Source of the DNA: Methanoculleus sp.
GTDB lineage: Archaea; Halobacteriota; Methanomicrobia; Methanomicrobiales; Methanoculleaceae
Assembly (NCBI GenBank): GCA_028698765.1
Contig: JAQVVW010000115.1
Coordinates: 1-5,787, forward strand
Reading direction: 5' to 3'
DNA: 5,787 nucleotides
The position numbers and the translations under genes were made by a program. Shown piece by piece: positions 1 through 5,288 of this stretch (positions within the stretch are counted from its first letter, which is position 1; each line of letters starts with the position of its first letter). The notes beneath the pieces were generated by a model. It made no database searches. It saw only the letters and a list, made by a program, of their open reading frames with translations, and was not told where the DNA came from.

Positions 1-2
1 AA

Positions 3-668
3 CCTATCCTGACCAACTACAGCTCCGTGCAACCGAGACTGAATCATACATGGGAAGATATCGAGGCCCGGCTCGAGTCCAGAGGCTCCCCCCCGGAATT
101 GATCGATAATTTCCACAGATGCATCGAATTTCACACCTTCGCGGCCCCCGGACTCCTGGTCGGGGTCAACATGGTGGACTATGCCCTGGAACTCCTGGAC
201 TCTCCCCCGGGCGAGAAGATATATGCCGTCTGCGAGACGACGAAGTGTCTGCCCGACCCCCTGCAGGTGATCGCCCACTGCACGACCGGCAACCACCGTC
301 TCCGGGTGCTCCCGATCGGGAAGTTCGCCATCACCATGAACGGGCCGGCCGATGCCCCGTACGTGAACGGGATCCGGATCTTCCTCGACGGTGCTAAGAT
401 CGAGCAGTATCCGACGTTCGCTCTCTGGTACACCAAGGACCCGCTCTTCGACCCGAGAACCCGGGGTATCGATCTGATCGACGAGATCATCGATGCAGGG
501 CGCGATCTCCTCTCCTGCGAGCGGGTGCGGGTGAAAGTGCCCCAGAAATGGCCGTGGAAGTCCGCGATCTGCTCTATCTGCGGTGAGATGGTTCCCGATA
601 ACCTGCTCGTCGACGGTGCCTGCTCCGACTGCCGGTCGCAGTCCTACTACGAGAAGGTAGCATTCTGA
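3..668 (+). CDS. FmdE-family protein with C-terminal zinc ribbon (5' end probably cut by window edge)
   Basis: Resembles the FmdE family, named after a protein that co-purifies with molybdenum formylmethanofuran dehydrogenase; its exact role is unsettled. Residues are numbered from a GTG at 27. The FmdE N-terminal motif, usually HGHLCPG, appears as HTFAAPG (36-42). The second block has C69, C74 and C85 in a CxxxxC...HCTTGN pattern, followed by a GKFAITM segment (98-104). The C-terminus is a zinc ribbon, C182-x2-C185-x13-C199-x2-C202. No membrane segment or signal peptide is seen, so it should be cytoplasmic. The frame is open to the left edge, no ribosome binding site precedes the GTG at 27, and the residues before it (PILTNYSS) read as protein, so the true start probably lies outside the window. 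The gene ends 33 bases before the next one and probably shares its operon. Family assignment is fairly secure; the altered N-terminal motif argues against assuming canonical activity. Confidence 0.8.
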   Translation, partial: PILTNYSSVQPRLNHTWEDIEARLESRGSPPELIDNFHRCIEFHTFAAPGLLVGVNMVDYALELLDSPPGEKIYAVCETTKCLPDPLQVIAHCTTGNHRLRVLPIGKFAITMNGPADAPYVNGIRIFLDGAKIEQYPTFALWYTKDPLFDPRTRGIDLIDEIIDAGRDLLSCERVRVKVPQKWPWKSAICSICGEMVPDNLLVDGACSDCRSQSYYEKVAF

Positions 669-684
669 GGAGACCCCCTCTCGT

Positions 685-690
685 GGGGAG
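685..690 (+). promoter_or_regulatory. Ribosome binding site for the TrmO-FmdE gene
   Basis: GGGGAG contains GGAG, complementary to the usual archaeal 16S rRNA 3' end. It sits 11 bases before the ATG at 702, slightly far. It supports that start because the 33-base gap has no better-placed start in frame. Confidence 0.45.
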
Positions 691-701
691 ACATATACCA
701 T

Positions 702-1517
702 ATGGAGCTCTCTCCGATCGGACTCGTGCATTCCGGTATCCGCTCAAGGAGCGATATGCCGGTCCAGGGCGTCGACGCCGAGATCGAGATCTATCCCCGG
801 TACTCCGGGGGACTCTTCGGTATCGAGGAGAACTCGCACCTGATCCTCGTCTGCTGGCTGCACGAGGCCGGCCGGGACGTCCTGAGAGCGGTTCCCCGGA
901 AGGTCTCGGGGGATCTACCGGAGAAGGGCGTCTTCTCTCTCCGCTCTCCGGCGCGGCCGAACCCCCTCTCGGTCTCGGTGGTCCGGCTGCGCGGCATACG
1001 GGACGACCGGTTTCTTCTGCTCGCAAACGTCGACGTGATCGACGAAACACCGGTGATCGATATCAAACCCTACCAGACGGGATGGGACTGCGTCTTCTCC
1101 GCGACCGGCCACGATCGGACGGAGAAGATCCGGAAGATGGGCCCCGGCGAGTACCGGGCCGGCCTCGTCCGGGAGGCGGTGAACTATCACGGGGAACTCT
1201 GCCCCGGTGTGGCGGTCGCGGTGCGGATCGCGGAGGCGGCGACGCGCATCTTCGAGCGCGACCTCGCGTCCCCCGAGGTCTCGGTCGCGCCCGGCCCCGA
1301 CCCCTGTATCGCCGACGCGCTCATCGGGATCACCGGCGCGAGCCCCGGGAACCGCCGGCTGGGATCTTCAGGGAAAGACCGGTGCGTTCTCTCCTGCGCG
1401 GGAAAGGAGGCGGTCTTCTGCCTCCGGGAGGCGCCGGAGAGCGTCGATGCGATCCTCGCGGCCGGCGAGGCGTCGCTCTTCGACTGCACCGTGCGCCTTC
1501 GGGCAGAACTACAATAA
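702..1517 (+). CDS. TrmO/TsaA-type SAM-dependent methyltransferase fused to an FmdE-like domain
   Basis: A 271-residue two-domain protein. Residues 1-~135 match the TrmO (YaeB/TsaA) family, which uses S-adenosylmethionine to N6-methylate t6A37 in tRNA. Visible motifs are SPIGLVHS (4-11), GLFGIEENSH (37-46), GVFSLRSPARPNP (76-88) and VDVIDETPVIDIKPY (110-124), where the family normally has LDGTPVLDIKPY. Residues ~150-271 resemble FmdE: YHGELCPG (162-169) stands for HGHLCPG, and a PCIADAL...GASPGNRRL block follows. The usual second-block cysteine is Ala, and there is no zinc ribbon. Start: ATG at 702, with GGGGAG at 685-690 as a somewhat distant Shine-Dalgarno. It lies between a stand-alone FmdE gene and a moeA gene, 12 bases before the latter. 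Stand-alone TrmO enzymes often carry a different C-terminal domain, so the FmdE tail is notable. Identity of both domains is well supported; tRNA as the substrate is inferred from family. Confidence 0.85.
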   Translation: MELSPIGLVHSGIRSRSDMPVQGVDAEIEIYPRYSGGLFGIEENSHLILVCWLHEAGRDVLRAVPRKVSGDLPEKGVFSLRSPARPNPLSVSVVRLRGIRDDRFLLLANVDVIDETPVIDIKPYQTGWDCVFSATGHDRTEKIRKMGPGEYRAGLVREAVNYHGELCPGVAVAVRIAEAATRIFERDLASPEVSVAPGPDPCIADALIGITGASPGNRRLGSSGKDRCVLSCAGKEAVFCLREAPESVDAILAAGEASLFDCTVRLRAELQ

Positions 1518-1520
1518 TCC

Positions 1521-1524
1521 AGGA
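1521..1524 (+). promoter_or_regulatory. Ribosome binding site for moeA
   Basis: AGGA lies five bases before the ATG at 1530 and begins three bases after the TAA of the preceding gene. This fixes the start and supports translation from a shared transcript. Confidence 0.5.
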
Positions 1525-1529
1525 CGAAT

Positions 1530-3329
1530 ATGTCACGCAGATACCTGAACCTTACCGCGCTCTCGGAGGCGCTTGCGATGATGCGGCGGGAGTTTCCCTC
1601 GCCGGGCCGCGCCGAGACCGTGCCGCTCGCAGAGGCTGTCGGCATGGTGACGGCCGAACCCCTGTATGCGGGGTATTCCGTCCCCGTAGCCGATATCGCG
1701 AAGTTCGACGGCTACGCGGTGAAGAGCGGCGAGACCCGTGGAGCGCAGGACCAGCGGCCGCTGCCCCTTGCCGGGTATGCCCGCGTCAACACCGGCGAGG
1801 TGCTCCCGCGACCGTTCGACGCCGTCGTCATGATCGAGGATACCTGGGACGAGGGCGGCATACCCCGGATCCGGAAGTCCGCCGCGCCCGGGCAGAACAT
1901 CCGCCGTGCCGGCGAGGATGTCCGGGCGGGGGAACTCGTCCTCCCGAAAGGCCACCGGGTCAGGCCGTTCGATATCGGTGCGCTCGCGACCTACGGGATA
2001 ACCCGGCTCGCCGTCCGGTCGGTCCGGGTCGGGATCGTCCCGACGGGGAGCGACCTCGTGCCGCTCGGTACGGCGCCGGGGCCCGGCCAGACGATCGAGA
2101 CGAACACCCTCATGGCGGAGGCCTACCTCACCGGGATTGGGGCGACCTGCCGCCGGTACGGGATCGTTCCCGACGAACCCGGCCTGATCCGTGAGGCGGT
2201 GGAGACGGCGGTCGCCGAGAACGATCTCGTCATCCTCTCGGCGGGTTCGTCGGCCGGCACCCGTGACTTCTCCCGGGACGTCGTCGAGGAGCTCGGGGAG
2301 ATCGTCTTTCACGGAATCGCGGTCCGGCCGGGAAAACCGGTGCTGCTCGCGAACGTCGGCGGCAAGCCGGTTCTCGGGATGCCGGGGTATCCCGTCGCCG
2401 CCCAGACGGTTCTCCGCGAGGTTGCCGGGAACCTCCTCGCGTGGTGGGGGCTTGAGCCGCTCCCGTTCGGGGAGCTGGATGTCCGGCTGGCGCGACGGCT
2501 GGCGTCCGATCTCGGGTTCGACGAGTTCGTCCCGGTCTCGGTCGGGCGGGTCGACGGCATCTGCTGGGCGACACCCCATCCCCGGGGCGGCGGTATCCAG
2601 ATGGCGGTCGTCCGGGCGAACGGCTACCTCCACATCCCGGCCGCACGGGAGGGTATCGAGGCGGGCGAGGCGGTGCGGGTCCGGCTCACTGTCCCGCCCG
2701 CTTCCGTCGCCCGGACGCTCGTCTGCGTCGGGAGGCGCGACCCTGTCCTCGGCGAACTGGGCAACCTTCTCGCGGAGACCGGCTACCATCTCCACTGCTG
2801 CAACGCATCGACGGTTGGGGCTGTGCTCGCGCTGCGGGCGAAGACCTGCCACGCGGCAACGGTTGCTCTCCCTGAGACTGCATCGGCGTGGAGCGACCAG
2901 GTGCTCCGCTACCTGCCCGACGCGCGTCTCCTCCGGGTGCCGGTTGCCCGGACGGAGTTCGGGGTTGCGTCGGCCGATCCTCCCGACGCCGGGAGCCTTG
3001 CGTCGCTCCGGGACGCGAACCGCCCGAGGAGCCCGGTGGCGCAGTTCCTCCTCGATGCGTGGCTTGACCGGGAGGGTATCGATGCCTCCCCATCCGGCGA
3101 ACCCGGGGACGTCCGGGTCTGTTCGGCCCGTGAAGCGCGGGAGGCGGGGCTCCGGTTCACGTCGATCGGCTACGAGTCGTGCGACCTGGTGATACCGGAG
3201 GAACTTGCCGCGGACGAGGGCGTCGCCGCCCTCGTCGAGGCCGCACGGTCTCCGGGGTTCCGCGCGTACCTCCGGGCGATCGGGAGAGACCCGGGAGACG
3301 GGGACGTGCCCGCCGTCTTTTCGGCCTGA
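1530..3329 (+). CDS. moeA: MoeA-like molybdopterin molybdotransferase with C-terminal PBP-like domain
   Basis: 599 residues. MoeA inserts molybdate (or tungstate) into adenylylated molybdopterin, the last step of cofactor synthesis, in the cytoplasm. Residues 1-~392 are MoeA: AKFDGYAVKS (57-66), VNTGEVLP and DAVVMIEDT (97-105), PGQNIRRAGEDV (120-131), PTGSDLVPLG (171-180), SAGSSAGTRDF (237-247), and IAVRPGKP then GMPGYPVAA (283-291). These have the archaeal form of the signature motifs. Residues ~396-599 look like the substrate-binding (PBP-like) domain often fused to archaeal MoeA: TVGAVLALR for the usual HVGSLGGLMALR, NRPRSPVAQFLLDAWLDREGI for NRQRGSGTR.LLDYLL..GI, and YESCDLVIPEE near the end. 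That tail is short and has lost the usual VASGxADxGLGI stretch. AGGA at 1521-1524 serves the ATG at 1530. It is last in the likely three-gene operon and is followed by a T run. MoeA identity is strong; the ligand of the tail is unknown. Confidence 0.92.
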   Translation: MSRRYLNLTALSEALAMMRREFPSPGRAETVPLAEAVGMVTAEPLYAGYSVPVADIAKFDGYAVKSGETRGAQDQRPLPLAGYARVNTGEVLPRPFDAVVMIEDTWDEGGIPRIRKSAAPGQNIRRAGEDVRAGELVLPKGHRVRPFDIGALATYGITRLAVRSVRVGIVPTGSDLVPLGTAPGPGQTIETNTLMAEAYLTGIGATCRRYGIVPDEPGLIREAVETAVAENDLVILSAGSSAGTRDFSRDVVEELGEIVFHGIAVRPGKPVLLANVGGKPVLGMPGYPVAAQTVLREVAGNLLAWWGLEPLPFGELDVRLARRLASDLGFDEFVPVSVGRVDGICWATPHPRGGGIQMAVVRANGYLHIPAAREGIEAGEAVRVRLTVPPASVARTLVCVGRRDPVLGELGNLLAETGYHLHCCNASTVGAVLALRAKTCHAATVALPETASAWSDQVLRYLPDARLLRVPVARTEFGVASADPPDAGSLASLRDANRPRSPVAQFLLDAWLDREGIDASPSGEPGDVRVCSAREAREAGLRFTSIGYESCDLVIPEELAADEGVAALVEAARSPGFRAYLRAIGRDPGDGDVPAVFSA

Positions 3330-3349
3330 ACCGCCGCACCTGCTCGAAA

Positions 3350-3358
3350 CGAATAACT
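3350..3358 (+). promoter_or_regulatory. TATA-like box for the SnoaL-like gene
   Basis: CGAATAACT is the A/T-rich core of the gap between moeA and the next gene, with CGAAAC just upstream as a possible BRE. It is centred about 27 bases before the ATG at 3381. No Shine-Dalgarno lies in the ten bases before that ATG (ACCATTCCTC), so a leaderless transcript starting at or beside the ATG fits. This is inferred from spacing only. Confidence 0.35.
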
Positions 3359-3359
3359 C

Positions 3360-3364
3360 TTTTT
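3360..3364 (+). terminator. Oligo-T stop after moeA
   Basis: A run of five T starts about 30 bases past the moeA stop codon. Archaeal RNA polymerase can terminate on oligo-T without a hairpin. It overlaps the likely promoter of the next gene, and five T is short, so the call is weak. Confidence 0.3.
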
Positions 3365-3380
3365 GACATGACCATTCCTC

Positions 3381-3794
3381 ATGCGAGTCAGCGAGCAGAC
3401 ACGAGAGCAGATCATGGCGGTGCTCCGGCGGATGACGGATGCCATGGGCAGGAAGGATGTCGATAGCCTGGTTGCGCTCGCCGATCCTGAGTTCCGGGCT
3501 TTCGGCACGGGTGCCGACGAGAAGGCGATCGGGAGGGAGGAATATCGCCGGCACCTCGAGCACGGCTTTGCGGAGGCGGAGACGGTCTCGCTCGACCTCT
3601 CCGACGTCCGTATCGGCGCCGAGGGGACGGTCGCCTGGGTGATGGCCGATACGACCTGTCGGTTTGTCGTCGATGGTATCCCCCGGACCCTGGACGGGCG
3701 GATGACGGCGGTGCTCCGCGGAACCGGCCACGCGTGGGTCTTTGCCCAGATGCACTACTCGTTCCCGGCAGAAGGGCGGCCGTATCCGGCGTAA
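3381..3794 (+). CDS. SnoaL/NTF2-like (DUF4440/SnoaL_3-type) small protein
   Basis: 137 residues with the layout of the NTF2-like superfamily: helices at the start (EQTREQIMAVLRRMTDAM, about 5-22), then the typical KDVDSLVALADPEFRAFGTG segment split around residues 25-44, a helix with GREEYRRHLEHGF (51-63), and curved-sheet strands such as TVSLDLSDVRI, GTVAWVMADTTCRF and LDGRMTAVLR, ending HAWVFAQMHYSFP. The family forms a cone-shaped pocket used by ketosteroid isomerases, polyketide cyclases and many proteins of unknown role. The WVFAQMHYS ending is typical of SnoaL_3 members, which often sense or bind small ligands. No signal peptide or membrane segment is seen. It is the usual length for the fold. 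It has its own likely promoter and an oligo-T stop, so it is probably transcribed alone and not part of the moeA operon. The fold call is fairly strong; no specific reaction can be assigned. Confidence 0.8.
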   Translation: MRVSEQTREQIMAVLRRMTDAMGRKDVDSLVALADPEFRAFGTGADEKAIGREEYRRHLEHGFAEAETVSLDLSDVRIGAEGTVAWVMADTTCRFVVDGIPRTLDGRMTAVLRGTGHAWVFAQMHYSFPAEGRPYPA

Positions 3795-3795
3795 C

Positions 3796-3806
3796 TTTTT
3801 TGCTTT
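3796..3806 (+). terminator. Oligo-T terminator after the SnoaL-like gene
   Basis: Six T directly after the stop codon, then GC and three more T. No hairpin precedes it. This is the usual archaeal pattern of a T-rich stop at the gene end. Confidence 0.5.
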
Positions 3807-3853
3807 ATTGGGGTCTGTTCTGGTTCTTGGGCGCGGCAGGGTTAGCCTGGATC

Positions 3854-3872
3854 CGATGACATCGTTTACTTA
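3854..3872 (+). promoter_or_regulatory. Possible promoter: short palindrome plus TATA-like box
   Basis: CGATG-A-CATCG (3854-3864) is a perfect 5-base inverted repeat, immediately followed by TTTACTTA (3865-3872), the most TATA-like string in this gap. A start about 26 bases downstream would fall at about 3895, exactly where the hairpin at 3897 begins. Spacing is suggestive; the box is imperfect. Confidence 0.3.
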
Positions 3873-3896
3873 GCCATTCCGGCGCAGTGAGCATGA

Positions 3897-3931
3897 GAAG
3901 ACCGAAGGTCTTCGAGGGGGCGTGTCCCCTC
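3897..3931 (+). repeat. Two adjacent hairpins
   Basis: GAAGACC-GAA-GGTCTTC (3897-3913) is a 7-base perfect stem with a 3-base loop. It is followed without a gap by GAGGGG-GCGTGT-CCCCTC (3914-3919 and 3926-3931), a 6-base perfect stem. No T run follows, so an intrinsic terminator is unlikely. Confidence 0.5.
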
Positions 3932-3985
3932 CCCTGTCTCCCCCTCATAAGGCTATCTCTCTACCCCCCCACGGGATATCGCCGG

Positions 3986-3998
3986 GAAGACCGAAGGT
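3986..3998 (+). repeat. 13-base direct repeat of 3897-3909
   Basis: GAAGACCGAAGGT is identical at 3897-3909 and 3986-3998. In the second copy the closing arm is lost (GGTGCG in place of GGTCTTC), so only the first copy can fold. Confidence 0.5.
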
Positions 3999-4220
3999 GC
4001 GAGGTGCGCAGTTCCCACGAAATCCGTGCCAGGTGCCTCCGAAAAACGGATCACGAGAAAGTTGGAAGTCCTTGAGCCGGGCGACGCGGTGAAAATGGTA
4101 GAGCAGGTTCTGTCATTGGGTCCAACCGCCACACACATGCTGCAAAAAGCGTTCCGGGTTCTCCTCTCCCGCTCCGGACCCGAAAACACTTCGCATTTTC
4201 TCAAACTCCTGTCCTTCGGC

Positions 4221-5069
4221 TCATCGCGCCGTATAAAAAAGAATCGCCCTGCCGTTGCCGTCGATGACCGCGAGGGTGTCCCCGACGATCCGGTAGCCCG
4301 CCGCCGACCGGAGGAGGTCGAGGTAGGCCTTCTCCTGCTCCATGACGCCGGCGGGTTCGCCGCAGGAGGCTTTCGTCGCGATGACCCGATCCACGCTAAG
4401 CCCCGTCTCGTTGACCCGGTAGGGCGCCGAGTAGGCGTTGCACCCTGCCGACCCCGAGAGCGTGCCGTCGGGATCGAAGACCAGGGTGATCCCGGTGCCC
4501 GGGATGGGCGACGCGACGGTGCTCCCGCCGCCGGTGCTGTAGCGGGCAAGGTGCCATTCGGTCGCAAGCAGCGGCGCGCTCTCGGGCTGCTGTGCCCGCG
4601 CAAAGGCGAGGAGTTCGCGGCCGGACGGCCCGGAGATCGTCAGCCGGTCGTCCTCGACCCGGTAGGAGGCGGCCGCCACGAGGAGTTCCCGGTAGCGGTT
4701 CTCCTGCTGGACGAGTTCCTGCTCATTCGCGGGGTAGGCCGCGGTGGCGACGACCGGTTCCACCGCGATGGTAGAGCCGTTGATCCGGTAGGAGGCGGAG
4801 TAGAGGTTGCACCCGGCAGACCCCGTGAGCGTTCCGCTCTCGCCGAAGGCGATGAGCGGTGCCTCCCCGTGCAGGGGCGCGACGACGGAGCCGTTATCGG
4901 CGCGGAACTCGACCAGGTTCCATGCCGTCCCGCTAAGTGGTTCGGTGATGCGGCCGCTCTCGTCGGGGGGCGTGTCCGCACCGCCGGTCCAGGCGACCGA
5001 GACGATGCACGCCGCCACAATGATCAGGAATGCCGTTTTTGCGAGTATGTTCTGTCCCTCTCGTCCCAT
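4221..5069 (-). CDS. Secreted or membrane-anchored protein with two META (HslJ-like) domains
   Basis: 282 residues. K11 precedes a hydrophobic stretch (TAFLIIVAACIVSVAW, 12-27), a signal peptide or single anchor, so the rest is predicted outside the cell. A short Pro/Asp-rich linker leads to two META domains, about 44-159 and 164-282. Each starts with a T-x-W strand (TAWNLVEF, TEWHLARY) and has G-S-A-G-C-N-x-Y (83-90, 206-213) and a QE-x3-Y helix followed by SYRV or GYRI. The second domain keeps SCGEPAGVMEQE (235-246); the first has AAYPANEQELVQQE and lacks that cysteine. META domains occur in bacterial HslJ, linked to novobiocin resistance and heat shock, but the biochemical role is unknown. 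The ATG at 5069 has no clear Shine-Dalgarno; a TATA-like box at 5101-5110 suggests a very short leader. VAAC (18-21) resembles a lipobox but lies inside the hydrophobic core. It is paralogous to the next gene on the same strand. Confidence 0.85.
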   Translation of the reverse strand: MGREGQNILAKTAFLIIVAACIVSVAWTGGADTPPDESGRITEPLSGTAWNLVEFRADNGSVVAPLHGEAPLIAFGESGTLTGSAGCNLYSASYRINGSTIAVEPVVATAAYPANEQELVQQENRYRELLVAAASYRVEDDRLTISGPSGRELLAFARAQQPESAPLLATEWHLARYSTGGGSTVASPIPGTGITLVFDPDGTLSGSAGCNAYSAPYRVNETGLSVDRVIATKASCGEPAGVMEQEKAYLDLLRSAAGYRIVGDTLAVIDGNGRAILFYTAR

Positions 5070-5100
5070 CTCTTTCGGGTAGGCATGGGAGGCGAGAGAA

Positions 5101-5110
5101 GAAATAATAA
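5101..5110 (-). promoter_or_regulatory. TATA-like box for the META-domain gene
   Basis: On the minus strand this reads TTATTATTTC, the most A/T-rich string in the gap. It lies about 37 bases before the ATG at 5069, giving a predicted leader of about 10 bases. Confidence 0.45.
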
Positions 5111-5146
5111 CCCATTTCCATCAAAATACTCTCGTTTCTCCTCTTC

Positions 5147-5180
5147 CCCCGGATCGGATGCGTCCTGGGCCGATCCGGGG
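5147..5180. repeat. Perfect 11-base inverted repeat upstream of the META gene
   Basis: CCCCGGATCGG (5147-5157) and CCGATCCGGGG (5170-5180) are exact reverse complements separated by 12 bases. It lies about 40 bases upstream of the TATA-like box of the downstream META gene and about 110 bases beyond the stop of the upstream one. No T run follows on the minus strand, where GAAGAGG comes next, so an operator or RNA structure is more likely than a terminator. Confidence 0.5.
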
Positions 5181-5238
5181 TTTCCGTCCGGAGAGTGCTT
5201 CTAAGAGATAGACAGCCGCTCCGGCGGGGTGAAATGGG

Positions 5239-5268
5239 TAAAATCGGGCAGGGGCCGTGCGGCCCCTG
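5239..5268 (-). terminator. Hairpin plus T run after the upstream META gene
   Basis: CAGGGGCC-GTGC-GGCCCCTG (5249-5268) is a perfect 8-base stem with a 4-base loop, starting about 20 bases past the stop codon at 5289. Read on the minus strand, it is followed by CCCGATTTTA, four T. It looks like an intrinsic terminator, which would separate the two META genes into different transcripts. Confidence 0.55.
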
Positions 5269-5288
5269 TGCCGGAGACGGGGTAGGGA

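Larger units (their letters stand above)
3887..4075 (+). other. Weak short reading frame in the 426-base gene-poor gap; possible small RNA or interspersed repeat
   Basis: Between the SnoaL-like gene and the META gene no convincing gene is seen. A frame of 62 codons runs from GTG 3887 (or ATG 3893) to TGA, rich in Arg, Pro and Cys, with no domain, no signal peptide and no ribosome binding site. The same span holds two adjacent hairpins (3897-3913 and 3914-3931), a second copy of GAAGACCGAAGGT at 3986-3998, and a 6-base inverted repeat ATCCGT/ACGGAT (4022-4027 and 4046-4051). The start of the frame encodes the hairpin itself, which suggests that structure, not protein, is what matters. It may be a family of dispersed repeats or a structured RNA. 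From 4076 to 4220 nothing further is seen. Confidence 0.25.

Noticed and set aside
683..2194. 503-codon + strand frame crossing two genes
   Set aside because: It overlaps the TrmO-FmdE gene and moeA in another frame and has a low-complexity Arg/Gly/Pro-rich composition; no motif is seen.
1533..3755. 740-codon frame on the minus strand across moeA and the SnoaL-like gene
   Set aside because: It is antisense to two well-recognised proteins, rich in Arg, Pro and Asp, and has no domain. GC-rich third positions in the real genes leave stop-free antisense frames.
4076..4130. tRNA-like string (TGGTAGAGCAGGTTC)
   Set aside because: It resembles a D arm next to a T-arm-like GGTTC, but there is no anticodon stem between them and no acceptor stem can be formed.
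5007..5018. Lipobox VAAC in the META protein
   Set aside because: The cysteine lies inside the hydrophobic stretch, which continues for several residues after it, so a plain signal peptide or anchor fits better. Not fully excluded.
4026..5204. 392-codon + strand frame
   Set aside because: Most of it is antisense to the META gene, whose motifs are clear. Its first ~65 codons lie in the gene-poor gap and show no recognisable domain.
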